Assembly (NCBI RefSeq): GCF_014648415.1
Contig: NZ_BMRB01000002.1
Coordinates: forward strand, 1,695,260 to 1,759,259
From: Actinokineospora fastidiosa
GTDB taxonomy: Bacteria > Actinomycetota > Actinomycetes > Mycobacteriales > Pseudonocardiaceae
Length of the DNA: 64,000 bases
Reading direction: 5' to 3'
Both the position numbers and the translations under genes were made by a program. Under the pieces are notes generated by a model. The model did no database searches. It was given only the letters and a program-made list of their open reading frames with translations, and was not told where the DNA came from. Below, in pieces: positions 21,917 through 34,652 of the stretch (position 1 is the stretch's first letter; every line of letters begins with the position of its first letter).

Positions 21917-24175
21917 ATGCGTGTGCGGAAACATCGAAGACGCGGTATCGCGGCGTTGGCGTGCACGGCGATGGCGCTCCCGCTGATCGCCATCCCGGCG
22001 GCCGCGGCGCCCGTGCCCGGCACGGACGTGCTCTACACCCTCGACGAGGACTTCGACCAGGGTGTCCTGCAGGACGTCAACCACGACGCCCCCAACAACG
22101 ACCAGCTCCAGCTCGACCGGACCACCACCTTCTTCCCGTACGTCAACGTCGCCGCCTCCGCGCGCGGCACGATGGTCCGCATCGACGTCGACACCGGCGA
22201 GATCGTCGGCGAGTGGCTCTCCGCGCCCGACGGCCGGGGCCGCAACCCCTCCCGGACCACAGTGGACAGACTGGGCAACACCTGGCTGTCCAACCGCAAC
22301 GAGGCCGAGGGCGGCCGCGGCTCGGTGACCCGGGTCGGCGTCATCGTCGGCGGCACCCGCGTGGACGGCGCCGGGACGCCCGACCCGAACGGCGACTACC
22401 TCGCCGGGCCCTTCTCCTACAACACCTGCGTCGACCGCGACCTCGACGGCCTGATCGCCACCAGCCGCGGCCTCGGCGACATCCGGCCGTGGACCAACGC
22501 GGGCGGGGTGGACAACGACGGCGGCGTCGAGACCGCCGCTGACGAATGCCTCATCAACTACACGCGCGTGGCGGGGAACAACACGCGCACCGTCGCGGTC
22601 GACGCGCAGAACGACCTGTGGACTGGCGGGTCGGACACGCAGCACGAGAAGCTCGACGGCGAGACCGGCGACGTCATCCCCGGCACCCTGTTCTCCCTGG
22701 GCTGCGGCGGCTACGGCGGCCTGATCGACCCGGCAGGCACCCTGTGGTCGGCGCGCTACGGCGCCAACCTGCTGCGGTACGAGACCGGCACCGGCACGGG
22801 CGCGTGCCTCGACACCTCGCACGGCGACTACGGCCTCGGCCTCGACCCGAACACCGGCGAGATCTGGCACACCAACGTGGCGGGCAACCGCGTCGCGAAG
22901 CTCGCGCCGGACGGCACCGTCCTCGGCGCGTTCCAGCACGGCTTCTCCGGCGCCCAGGGCGTGGCCGTCGACGGCGACGGCAACGTGTGGGTCGCGCACT
23001 CGCTCAACGGCGGCACCACCGTCGGGCACCTGCGCACCGACGGCACCTTCGTGGGCAACGTGGCGCTGCCCGGCGGCAGCGGGCCGACCGGCGTGGCGGT
23101 CGACAGCAACGGCAAGGTGTGGGTCACCAACATCTACACCGACAACGCCCAGCGCATCGATCCGGCGGCGGGCCCGATCGGCGGCGGCGGCTTCCCGGTC
23201 GGCGCGGTGGACCTCACGGTCGACCTGGGCGCGGGCGCGGGGCCGTACAACTACTCGGACATGACCGGCTCGGTCCTCGGCGAGGTCACCGCGCCGGTCG
23301 GCACCTGGTCGGTGGTGCAGGACGGCGGGTACGCGAACCAGCTGTGGGGCACCGTCACCTGGAACACCGAGCCGCAGGGCAGCGTGCCCCCGGGGACGTC
23401 GATCACCGTCGAGGTCCGCACGGCGAACAGCGAGGCCGACCTGGCCGCGCAGCCGTTCACCGCGGTGGGCAACGACGTCCAGTTCACCGCGACCGGCCGC
23501 TACATCGAGGTCCGGGCGACCCTGCGGGCGAACTCCGCAGGCGACAGCCCGGTGCTGTCGGACCTGCGGATCCGCACGCGCGAGCGCTCGGGCGTGTTCT
23601 CCTGCCAGGCGACGGCGCTCAACCTGGCCGGGATCGTCGTCGCGCGGGCGAACCCGCCGGACGTGCCGTGCGTCGACGACCACGAGCAGGTGGCCAACGT
23701 GAACCTGAACGCGGGCATCCTCAACGTCCGGGCGAACGCGCTGACCGCCACGACGACGCAGACCCCGGACGACCCGCTGGTCCCGCCCGCGGCGGGCGAC
23801 GCCTCGACCGGGTTCGCCAGGGTCGAGTACACCCGGATCGCCTCGCTGCTGGTGACCATCGAGGTCGGCGTCATCGAGGCCCGGGCGGCGGCGACCTGCG
23901 TGGACGGACCGGACGGGCTGCGGCCGGAGTTCACCGGCTCCTCGCAGATCGCCAGCCTGAAGATCAACGGCGTCGCGGTGACCGTGGGCAGCGCGCCGCT
24001 GACCATCCCGCTGGTGATCGGCACGCTGAGCCTGAACAGCCAGACGGTCTCCGGCGGCACGATCACCCAGCGCGCCTTGGCCCTCGACACCCTGCTGACC
24101 GACGTCGTGGTCGGCGAGGCGAAGGCCAACGTGGAGGGGAAGCCGGAGACGCCGTCCGGCAACCCGTGTAGGTAG
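21917..24175 (+). CDS. Secreted NHL/Vgb-type beta-propeller protein with C-terminal beta domains
   Basis: 752-aa exported protein. The signal peptide is clear (MRVRKHRRRGIAALACTAMALPLIAIPAAAA). Residues about 70-430 hold repeated propeller blades ending in motifs such as TVDRLGNTWLSNRN, AVDAQNDLWTGG, LIDPAGTLWSAR, AVDGDGNVWVAH and AVDSNGKVWVTN, like virginiamycin B lyase-type or NHL propellers. A beta-sandwich (about 430-560) follows, then a C-terminal region rich in VANVNLNAGILNVRA and LKINGVAVTVG segments resembling choice-of-anchor domains. No sorting or membrane anchor is visible at the end. The function is probably extracellular binding, but the ligand is unknown. The ATG at 21917 follows a GGAAGGAC ribosome site. 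Confidence 0.75.
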   Translation: MRVRKHRRRGIAALACTAMALPLIAIPAAAAPVPGTDVLYTLDEDFDQGVLQDVNHDAPNNDQLQLDRTTTFFPYVNVAASARGTMVRIDVDTGEIVGEWLSAPDGRGRNPSRTTVDRLGNTWLSNRNEAEGGRGSVTRVGVIVGGTRVDGAGTPDPNGDYLAGPFSYNTCVDRDLDGLIATSRGLGDIRPWTNAGGVDNDGGVETAADECLINYTRVAGNNTRTVAVDAQNDLWTGGSDTQHEKLDGETGDVIPGTLFSLGCGGYGGLIDPAGTLWSARYGANLLRYETGTGTGACLDTSHGDYGLGLDPNTGEIWHTNVAGNRVAKLAPDGTVLGAFQHGFSGAQGVAVDGDGNVWVAHSLNGGTTVGHLRTDGTFVGNVALPGGSGPTGVAVDSNGKVWVTNIYTDNAQRIDPAAGPIGGGGFPVGAVDLTVDLGAGAGPYNYSDMTGSVLGEVTAPVGTWSVVQDGGYANQLWGTVTWNTEPQGSVPPGTSITVEVRTANSEADLAAQPFTAVGNDVQFTATGRYIEVRATLRANSAGDSPVLSDLRIRTRERSGVFSCQATALNLAGIVVARANPPDVPCVDDHEQVANVNLNAGILNVRANALTATTTQTPDDPLVPPAAGDASTGFARVEYTRIASLLVTIEVGVIEARAAATCVDGPDGLRPEFTGSSQIASLKINGVAVTVGSAPLTIPLVIGTLSLNSQTVSGGTITQRALALDTLLTDVVVGEAKANVEGKPETPSGNPCR

Positions 24176-24182
24176 CGCGGTG

Positions 24183-24209
24183 GCGGGGGCGGACCCGATC
24201 CGCCCCCGC
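24183..24209 (+). terminator. Hairpin terminator after the propeller gene
   Basis: A perfect 11-bp stem (GCGGGGGCGGA with TCCGCCCCCGC) and a 5-nt loop lie 8 nt beyond the stop at 24175, before kptA. It has no U tract. Confidence 0.75.
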
Positions 24210-24245
24210 TATTCGCTTGCCCCGGGGTGCTCTACTGGGGTCGCT

Positions 24246-24764
24246 ATGGACGAGAAGACCATGATCCGGCACTCGAAGCGGCTGTCGAGGCTGCTGCGCC
24301 ACGATCCCCGAGGGCTCACCATGGACGGCGCGGGCTGGGTGCCGGTCGCCGAGGTCCTCGCGGCGCTGCGGCTGTCCCGGGCGGGGCTGGACGAGGTCGT
24401 GGCCCGCAACAACAAGTCGCGCTTCGCGTACGACCCGAGCGGCGCGCTGATCCGGGCCAGCCAGGGCCACTCGCTGCCGGTCGACCTCGGGCTCACCCCG
24501 GCGGTCCCGCCGGACGTGCTCTACCACGGCACGGTGGCGTCGTCCCTGGACTCGATCAGGGCCGACGGACTGCGGCCGATGGGCCGCACCCACGTCCACC
24601 TGTCCCCGGACGTGGAAACGGCCACCCGCGTCGGCGCCCGCCACGGCCGTCCGGTGGTCCTGACGGTCGCGGCGGGCTCGATGCACGCCGATGGCCTACC
24701 GCTGTACGTGAGCGAGAACGGGGTCTGGCTCGCCGACCACGTCCCGCCCGCCTACCTTCAGTAG
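24246..24764 (+). CDS. kptA: RNA 2'-phosphotransferase KptA/Tpt1
   Basis: 172-aa KptA-type enzyme that removes an internal RNA 2'-phosphate by transfer to NAD+, giving ADP-ribose 1'',2''-cyclic phosphate. The catalytic set is present: SKRLSRLLRHDP (Arg-His), NNKSRFAYD, RASQGHSLPVD, LYHGT, HVHLS and GLPLYVSENGVWL. Bacteria lack the splicing pathway that uses Tpt1, so the physiological substrate in bacteria is unsettled. NAD-dependent ADP-ribosylation of RNA or DNA ends has been reported for some members. ATG 24246 is the first start. It is in the hisB-hisH island and ends 7 nt into a convergent membrane-protein gene. Confidence 0.9.
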   Translation: MDEKTMIRHSKRLSRLLRHDPRGLTMDGAGWVPVAEVLAALRLSRAGLDEVVARNNKSRFAYDPSGALIRASQGHSLPVDLGLTPAVPPDVLYHGTVASSLDSIRADGLRPMGRTHVHLSPDVETATRVGARHGRPVVLTVAAGSMHADGLPLYVSENGVWLADHVPPAYLQ

Positions 24765-25327
24765 CGCGGCCGGTTCCGGGACGCGAGCCACTGCGCGCCG
24801 GAGCCGCCGAGCGCCATCGCCAGGCCGATGGCGGGCATGATCGCGAAGAACAGCGGGAAGATCGTCGCCAGCGCCTTCATGTCCTCGACGAACTCGAAGC
24901 CCCCGTCGTCCACGGCGAGGATGCTGATCAGGTAGTACAGGCAGATCGCCAGCTCCAGCCCGGCCCCGATGAGGTACGGGGTGCGGGTGACGCCGCCCGC
25001 GAGCTTCACGCCGCCGAGGATCAGCAGCACGCAGCCCGCGAGCTGGGCGAGGACGACGAGAACGCCGAGAACGACGCCCCCGTCGGCGTCGGAGGCCGCG
25101 CCGAGGCCCGCGATCAGGATGATCGAGGTGATCAGCGTGATACCGGCCTGCACGTAACCGAGCACGGCGGCCGTCATGATCGTGCCCGGCCGGGTCGGCG
25201 GGGCGTGCTCGGGCGGCGCGGCGGGCATCGAGCCGTAGGGCGGCACGCCGCCTGGTGGCGTCGTCGGGTAGCCCGGGGCCTGCGGATACTGCTGGTCGCC
25301 GGGCTGTTGGCCGTACGGCTGGGTCAT
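24758..25327 (-). CDS. Membrane protein with Pro/Gln/Tyr-rich N-terminus
   Basis: 189 aa. The first 45 residues are disordered and rich in Pro, Gln, Gly and Tyr (QPYGQQPGDQQYPQAPGYP), as in many actinobacterial envelope proteins. Four hydrophobic helices follow (about residues 50-75, 85-105, 118-138 and 150-172), with a short basic tail. I cannot assign a function. The ATG at 25327 has a GGAG site just upstream. It is divergent from soxR, and the palindrome at 25424-25439 lies in the shared 133-nt promoter region. That makes it a possible target of SoxR. Confidence 0.7.
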   Translation of the reverse strand: MTQPYGQQPGDQQYPQAPGYPTTPPGGVPPYGSMPAAPPEHAPPTRPGTIMTAAVLGYVQAGITLITSIILIAGLGAASDADGGVVLGVLVVLAQLAGCVLLILGGVKLAGGVTRTPYLIGAGLELAICLYYLISILAVDDGGFEFVEDMKALATIFPLFFAIMPAIGLAMALGGSGAQWLASRNRPRY

Positions 25328-25423
25328 GGAACTCTCCTCATCCCCACGTCAGGTGGGCCAGATACTGGCACAATCGCCGTGATCGCCTCAGCGGTTACGC
25401 GGAATCGGAAACCCGCGATCTAC

Positions 25424-25439
25424 TTCGACCAAAGTCGAA
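25424..25439. promoter_or_regulatory. Candidate operator upstream of soxR
   Basis: TTCGAC-CAAA-GTCGAA, a 6-bp perfect inverted repeat, lies 21 nt before the soxR GTG. A TAGCCT at 25448-25453 could be the -10 element, 18 bp from TTCGAC, a spacing near that of MerR-family promoters. It does not match the streptomycete SoxR box that I recall. Binding is inferred from position only. Confidence 0.45.
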
Positions 25440-25460
25440 CCTTCGCCTAGCCTGGGCCGC

Positions 25461-25928
25461 GTGTCACCGACTCTGCCCGAGCAGCTCACCATCGGCGAGG
25501 TAGCCGACCGCAGCGGCATCCCGCACACGGCCCTGCGGTTCTACGAGGAGCGCGGCCTCATCACCGCCCACCGCAGCGCGGGCAACCAGCGCCGCTACCC
25601 CCGCGCCGTCCTCCGCCGCCTCGCCTTCATCCGCACCGCCCAACGCGTCGGCCTCTCCCTCGAGGAGATCCGCGACGCCCTGGCCACCCTCCCCGACGGC
25701 CGCACCCCGACGAAGGCCGACTGGGCCCGCCTGTCGAAGTCCTGGCAGGCCGAGATCGACACCCGCATCGACGCCCTCCAACGCCTCCGCGACAACCTCA
25801 CCGACTGCATCGGCTGCGGCTGCCTGTCGCTGAAGTCGTGCACGCTGATCAACACGGAGGACCGCCTGGCGGCATATGGCCCGGGCGCGCCCCGGCTGAA
25901 GGCCTCGTCGGAGGGCGGGATCGGCTAG
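25461..25928 (+). CDS. soxR: Redox-sensitive MerR-family regulator SoxR
   Basis: 155-aa activator that senses redox-cycling compounds through a [2Fe-2S] cluster. The MerR winged helix is at residues 9-75 (LTIGEVADRSGIPHTALRFYEERGLI, RRYPRAVLRRLAFI), followed by a dimerisation helix. The cluster ligands are Cys116, Cys119, Cys121 and Cys127 in CIGCGCLSLKSC, the diagnostic SoxR pattern. Actinobacterial SoxR responds mostly to endogenous redox-active metabolites. GTG 25461 is the only start before the conserved block. It is divergent from the membrane-protein gene at 24758-25327 and overlaps the convergent Imm26-like gene by 4 nt. Confidence 0.93.
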   Translation: MSPTLPEQLTIGEVADRSGIPHTALRFYEERGLITAHRSAGNQRRYPRAVLRRLAFIRTAQRVGLSLEEIRDALATLPDGRTPTKADWARLSKSWQAEIDTRIDALQRLRDNLTDCIGCGCLSLKSCTLINTEDRLAAYGPGAPRLKASSEGGIG

Positions 25929-26437
25929 CCCCGGGTGTCGGACGGCAGCCCCAACGCCGCTGACACCTTCTCGTCGACGGTGTTGTAGTTGCCCAGCCCG
26001 GCGAGGCCGCATGGCTCTGTGCGCGCGTCCAGCGGGCTGAAGTGCTCATCCACGTACCGCTGAGTCACCGGATCGAGGAAGCAGTGGACGTCCAGCGTCT
26101 CCTCCGGGTGAAGCGCGAGGGTGCCTATGGTCTCGAAGTAGCCGCGCGACCACCCGAGCCGGTTGACGATCTCAGGCGGGATCAACAACGTCGGCGGCGA
26201 GAGCTCCGCGCGCGACGGCATTCGCTTGTCGGTTGACCGCAGGGCGTAGACGTAGACCATGATCGCCGGGTGTTCCGACCCCGCGCCCCATTGGGCGTCC
26301 AGCTTCACGACCCGGCCGTAGTAGTAGACGCCCTCTAGGGGCGACAGGACGAACACGTCGCCCACCTTGGGCGCGGCTCGGGACTTCTTGAGGACCCGCA
26401 GGTTCACTGCTGGGTCTGGACCAAGAGGACGGGACAC
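25925..26437 (-). CDS. Imm26-like immunity-type protein
   Basis: 170-aa soluble protein. The N-terminal part (KSRAAPKVGDVFVLSPLEGVYYYGRVV) followed by beta-rich sequence resembles the Imm26 family of immunity proteins from polymorphic toxin systems. No toxin gene is adjacent, so it would be an orphan or have another role. The C-terminal part (DEHFSPLDARTEPCGLAGLGNYNTVD) contains no motif I know. The GTG at 26437 sits directly after a strong GGGGGGAG purine run. The family call rests on pattern memory and is tentative. Confidence 0.5.
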   Translation of the reverse strand: MSRPLGPDPAVNLRVLKKSRAAPKVGDVFVLSPLEGVYYYGRVVKLDAQWGAGSEHPAIMVYVYALRSTDKRMPSRAELSPPTLLIPPEIVNRLGWSRGYFETIGTLALHPEETLDVHCFLDPVTQRYVDEHFSPLDARTEPCGLAGLGNYNTVDEKVSAALGLPSDTRG

Positions 26438-26492
26438 TCACTCCCCCCGCAGGGATCGACGCCCGCTGCGCTCGCCGTCGAGCCGCGGAACT

Positions 26493-26650
26493 TCACAGGG
26501 ACAGGTACCAGGCCACCGCGCCGCCCGCCGCCAACAGGGCCAGTACGCCCAGGACGACCGCTGCCGCCTTCGTCGTCTTCCACATCGTGTACGCGCCGCC
26601 GACCAGGATGCCTGCGAGGGCTACCAGGCCGATGCTGACCAGGGCGGACA

Positions 26651-26651
<1 letters not shown>
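26493..26651 (-). CDS. 52-aa membrane protein coupled to hisB
   Basis: A small frame starts at ATG 26651 and ends at TGA 26493. It encodes 52 residues: MSALVSIGLVALAGILVGG, then a basic loop YTMWKTTK, then AAAVVLGVLALLAAGGAVAW and a short end YLSL. This is two membrane helices with a Lys-containing turn. The start shares its A with the hisB stop (TGATG), so translation should be coupled to hisB. Codon third positions are mostly G/C. I do not know the family. It parallels the other small membrane protein fused into the his operon (13800-14153). Confidence 0.7.
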
Positions 26652-30900
<4,249 letters not shown>

Positions 30901-30911
30901 TCAGCCAACCA

Positions 30912-32372
30912 TCAGCGCGGCGTCCAGTCAGCAAGGTTCCACCACGCGCCCCACGTGTGGTCGGTGACGGGGGCGTCGGTGACCGCCGCGTGGCCTGCCC
31001 ATGCGTCGCGGTGCACGTAGGCGTGGTTGGCCTGGACGAGGACGACGGCGGCGGGGCTGGTCCGGTTGGCCCGCTGCGCGGCGTGCAGCGCGACGGCGGC
31101 CTGGACCGGGTCGGTGGCGGCGCGGGCCTGGTCCAGCGCGGCCGCGGTGGAGCCGCCCGCGGCGTAGAGCAGGCCGCGCAGGGCCGCCTCGGGGTCGACC
31201 GGGTTGCCGACGGCCCGGTACTGGGCGCCGTTCTCGCCCCCGGCGCGCGGGGTCACCTCGATGCCGACCTGGGCCGCGGCCTGGGCGAATGCGGTGACCA
31301 GCTGCTCGGCCTCCGCGTCGCCCTCCGGGTAGCCGACGACGAACGACGCGCGCACGCCCTTGCGCACGCGGACACCGTCGTCGCCCGCGATCCAGTCGGC
31401 TGAGGTGAGCACGGTCGCCGCGGTCGCGGGCTCGAAGGCGAACGCGGCCGCGGGCTCGGCGAACTCGGCCTGCACGTCCGGCACCGGCAGCGAGGTCGGC
31501 ACGCCGACGCCCGCGAGGACGGTGTCGAGCACGGCCTGCCGGTCGACGGCGAGGTTGAGGGCCAGCCGGACGGCGGGGTCGCCGGTCACCGCGTTGCCCG
31601 AGGGCAGGGTGATCGCGCGCAGGTCGGCGGCGCGGTGGGTGTGGGTGGTCATGCCGTCGGCACCGTCGAACTCGGCGGCCAGGGCGGCGGGCAGCGGCGC
31701 GCCGTCGACCGTCCCGTCGCGCAGGCGCGCGGCGCGCTCGGCCGGGTCGGGCACGAACTCGACGGTGACCTCGGTGATGGCGGGCCGGTCGCCGAAGTAG
31801 CCGGGGTTGGCGGTCAGCACCAGGCGCTTGCCCGGGTCCCACAGGGAGACGCGGTAGGGGCCGGTGCCGACGGTGCGGTCGGTGCCCGCGGACTCGCTGG
31901 GCTCGATGCCGAGGGTGAGCACCGAGGGCAGGTCCGGGTACGGCCTGCTCAACGCGAACTGGACGGTGGTGGCGTTGACCGGCTTGACCCGCTCGACCAT
32001 CCAGAACCGGCCCTCGCCGACGAGCGGCTGGTAGCTGGCGGCGACGTCGGTGGCGTCCAGGCCGGTGCCGTCGTGGAAGGAGACGTCGGTGCGCAGCCGG
32101 ACGGTCCAGGTGAGCCCGTCGGCCGAGGGCACGGGCGGGGCGGCGGCCAGCGCCGGGCGCGCTCCGGTGGGGCTGAGCTCGATGAGGCCGTCGTAGATCT
32201 GGGCCGCGCCGTAGGGGGCGTACCCGGCCTGCGGGTCGAGCGTCTCGGGGGCCGTGCCGACGGCGATCACCAGCGACGTTCCGTCCGGGTCGCCGGACGC
32301 GGGGGGCGGCGGATCGCCCGTGCACGCCGCGAGCAGGAGGACGGCGAGCACAATTGACAGCCTGGAGAGCAC
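30912..32372 (-). CDS. Solute-binding lipoprotein (SBP family 5, peptide/nickel type)
   Basis: 486-aa extracytoplasmic binding protein of an oligopeptide-type ABC importer. The signal peptide ends in the lipobox LLLAACTGD, so Lgt and LspA should process it. The mature part follows the SBP_bac_5 pattern: VIAVGTAPETLDPQAGY, AAQIYDGLIEL, WTVRLRTDVSFHDGTGLDATDV and GTGPYRVSLWDPGKRLVLTANPGYF. It is unusual in having no permease or ATPase genes beside it. The GTG at 32372 is used because it leaves a short normal n-region. It is divergent from the nitrilase gene with only 25 nt between the starts, so the promoters must overlap. Confidence 0.85.
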   Translation of the reverse strand: MLSRLSIVLAVLLLAACTGDPPPPASGDPDGTSLVIAVGTAPETLDPQAGYAPYGAAQIYDGLIELSPTGARPALAAAPPVPSADGLTWTVRLRTDVSFHDGTGLDATDVAASYQPLVGEGRFWMVERVKPVNATTVQFALSRPYPDLPSVLTLGIEPSESAGTDRTVGTGPYRVSLWDPGKRLVLTANPGYFGDRPAITEVTVEFVPDPAERAARLRDGTVDGAPLPAALAAEFDGADGMTTHTHRAADLRAITLPSGNAVTGDPAVRLALNLAVDRQAVLDTVLAGVGVPTSLPVPDVQAEFAEPAAAFAFEPATAATVLTSADWIAGDDGVRVRKGVRASFVVGYPEGDAEAEQLVTAFAQAAAQVGIEVTPRAGGENGAQYRAVGNPVDPEAALRGLLYAAGGSTAAALDQARAATDPVQAAVALHAAQRANRTSPAAVVLVQANHAYVHRDAWAGHAAVTDAPVTDHTWGAWWNLADWTPR

Positions 32373-32397
32373 GGGACCGAATCTATAGGGAGCGACT

Positions 32398-33174
32398 GTG
32401 CGCGTTGCGCTGTGCCAGATCAGCAGCGGCGATGACCCGGCGGCCAACCTGGCGCTGGTCCGGGACTGGACCGCCCGCGCCGCGGCGGGCGGGGCGGCCG
32501 TCGTGGTGTTCCCGGAGGCCACCCAGTGCCGGTTCGGGGTGCCGCTCGGCCCGGTCGCCGAGCCGGTCGACGGCCCGTGGGCGACGGCGGTGCGGGCGGT
32601 CGCCGACGAGCACGGCGTGGTCGTCGTGGCCGGGATGTTCACCCCGGACCCGTCGGGGCGGGTGCGCAACACCCTGCTGGTGACCGGCCGGGGCCAGCAC
32701 TTCGGGTACGACAAGATCCACCTCTTCGACGCCTTCGGCTTCACCGAGTCGAAGACCGTCGCCCCCGGTTCGGAGCCGACCACCTTCACCGTCGACGACG
32801 TCGTGTTCGGCTTGGCGACCTGCTACGACATCCGCTTCCCCGAACTGTTCCGGGCCCTCGCGGCGAAGGGCGCGACAGCCATGATCGTCGGCGCGTCGTG
32901 GGGGGCCGGTGAGGGGAAGCTGGAGCAGTGGGACCTGCTGTGCCGCGCCCGCGCCCTCGACTCGACGTCGTGGGTGCTGGCGTGCGGGCAGGCGTTCGCC
33001 GGGATCGAGGGCCCGGCGCCCACCGGCATCGGCCACAGCACGGTCGCCGGGCCGACCGGCGCGGTCGTGGCCCACGCGGGGGCGGACCCGGAACTGGTCG
33101 TGGTGGACATCGATCCGGGGGTGGTGGAGAGGGTGCGGGAGACCATCCCGGTCCTGGCCAACCGACGCCTGTAG
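32398..33174 (+). CDS. Nitrilase-superfamily carbon-nitrogen hydrolase
   Basis: 258-aa amidase-type hydrolase with the full Glu-Lys-Cys triad: Glu40 in VVFPEATQ, Lys106 in GYDKIHLFD and Cys142 in ATCYDIRFPE. The motifs around Lys and Cys fit the Nit1/Nit2 branch, which hydrolyses deaminated glutathione or omega-amides, more than aliphatic nitrilases. It is probably a cytosolic repair or salvage enzyme. The GTG at 32398 begins MRVALCQISSGDD. It is followed at once by an 18-bp palindrome likely to end transcription. Confidence 0.85.
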   Translation: MRVALCQISSGDDPAANLALVRDWTARAAAGGAAVVVFPEATQCRFGVPLGPVAEPVDGPWATAVRAVADEHGVVVVAGMFTPDPSGRVRNTLLVTGRGQHFGYDKIHLFDAFGFTESKTVAPGSEPTTFTVDDVVFGLATCYDIRFPELFRALAAKGATAMIVGASWGAGEGKLEQWDLLCRARALDSTSWVLACGQAFAGIEGPAPTGIGHSTVAGPTGAVVAHAGADPELVVVDIDPGVVERVRETIPVLANRRL

Positions 33175-33176
33175 CG

Positions 33177-33194
33177 CCGCACTCCGGAGTGCGG
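33177..33194 (+). terminator. 18-bp palindrome after the nitrilase gene
   Basis: CCGCACTCC is followed directly by GGAGTGCGG, starting 3 nt after the stop at 33174. It could form a hairpin with a small distorted loop and end both the nitrilase and the convergent P450 transcript. A smaller GGCGCT/GCGCC repeat follows. The remainder of the gap to 33337 shows no gene. Confidence 0.55.
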
Positions 33195-33337
33195 GCGCTC
33201 AGCGCCGGGCAATCACGCGCAGCCGGGGGCGACTCGGCGCGGAACCAGCGCCCCCCACTCACAGGCGCCCGGCGTGCGGCAGGCCACCTCATGCACGCGC
33301 CGCTCAGTGCCGCGGCGGCCCCTGCCGGTCGGGCGGT

Positions 33338-34618
33338 TCAGCGGCGGGTCAGGATCACCCGGGCGCCTCGCTCCGGGACCAGGGTGATGTTGCGGGAGCG
33401 GGCGTCCTCGCGGGGGCCGCCGGGGGTGATGGTGTAGCGCGTCAGGACCTCGCGGAGAACGGCGGCCGCCTCCTGGAGCGAGAAGCCTGCGCCGATGCAG
33501 CGGCGGACGCCGCCGCCGAAGGGGATCCAGGTGCCGGATTCCGGGGAGGCGCCGATGAAGCGTTCCGGGCGGAAGTCGGCGGGGGTGTCGTGGTGGTCGG
33601 GGTCGGCCTGCACCAGGCCGATGCTGGGGGTGACGATCGTGCCCGCCGGGAGCAGCCGTCCGGCGACCTCGGTGGGCTCGGTCAGCTTGCGGGCGACGCT
33701 GTAGATCACCGGGCGCAGGCGCATGGCCTCCTTCGCCACGGCCTGCAGGTACTCCTCGTCCCCGTCGTCGGCGGCGCGCCGGGCCCGGGCCTGGACGTCC
33801 TCGTGGCGGGCGAGTTCGTGGAACGCCCAGGCCAGCGCGGTCGCGGTGGTCTCGTGGCCTGCGAGCAGCAGGGTCATCATGTCGTCGCGCAGCTGCGCGT
33901 CGGGGGTGTCGGGGTCCGCGGACAGCAGCCGCGACAGGACGTCCTCCCGGTCCGCCAACTCCTGGCCCCGCCGCTCGGCGATCTCGGCGTACAGCAGCGC
34001 GTCGGCGGCGGCGAGGTTGTCCTGCATCGTGCGCCACGGCGGCACGCGCTGCAGCCGGGGGTAGGTCCACCCGAAGATCTGGATCGGCCCGACGTCGGTG
34101 ACCTTGGCGATCCGCGGGCGCAGCCGCGCCAGCCGCTCGCCGTCGGCCATCCCGAACACGACCCGCAGGATGATCTCCAGCGTCACCCGGTTCATCGGCC
34201 CGTGGATGGCGAACGCGCGCCCCACCGGCAGCCGCTCCGCCGCGTCGGCGGCCAGCCTGCCCATCATCTCGGAGTAGCCGCGCAGCGCTGCCCCGTTGAA
34301 CGCGGGCATCAACCGCTTGCGGGAGCGCAGATGCGCGTCCTCGTCGAGGATCAGCAGCGAGTTCTCGCCCATGACGGGCGCGAGGATGTCGTTGCCCTCC
34401 CCCGCGTGGAACACCGCAGGCGCGCCCGCGAACACCGCGCGGATGTCCTCAGGCCGGGTCAGCACCACGACCGTCCGCCCCAGCGCGAGCCGCAGCGTGA
34501 ACACGGGCCCGTACTTCGCCCGCCAGCGCGGCGCGACCCGGTGCCGGGACCGCATGAACAACGCGGTCTGCACGACGCGCGGCAGACGTGGACCCGCGGG
34601 CAACCCCAGCACACTCAC
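33338..34618 (-). CDS. Cytochrome P450
   Basis: 426-aa P450 monooxygenase. The I-helix motif is AGHETT, the K-helix ExxR is in KEAMRLRP, and the heme-binding loop is FGGGVRRCIGAGF with the proximal Cys. The N-terminus (GLPAGPRLPRVVQTALF) and the type of heme loop resemble the CYP110/CYP138-like soluble actinobacterial group, whose natural substrates are mostly unknown hydrophobic molecules. No ferredoxin or reductase gene is adjacent. The GTG at 34618 has GGAGG 7 nt upstream. A good promoter with an overlapping palindrome lies just upstream (34653-34682), which points to a TetR-type repressor encoded elsewhere. Confidence 0.93.
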   Translation of the reverse strand: MSVLGLPAGPRLPRVVQTALFMRSRHRVAPRWRAKYGPVFTLRLALGRTVVVLTRPEDIRAVFAGAPAVFHAGEGNDILAPVMGENSLLILDEDAHLRSRKRLMPAFNGAALRGYSEMMGRLAADAAERLPVGRAFAIHGPMNRVTLEIILRVVFGMADGERLARLRPRIAKVTDVGPIQIFGWTYPRLQRVPPWRTMQDNLAAADALLYAEIAERRGQELADREDVLSRLLSADPDTPDAQLRDDMMTLLLAGHETTATALAWAFHELARHEDVQARARRAADDGDEEYLQAVAKEAMRLRPVIYSVARKLTEPTEVAGRLLPAGTIVTPSIGLVQADPDHHDTPADFRPERFIGASPESGTWIPFGGGVRRCIGAGFSLQEAAAVLREVLTRYTITPGGPREDARSRNITLVPERGARVILTRR

Positions 34619-34652
34619 CGGCCGACCTCCACGTCGCTTGGCTACTCCCGAG

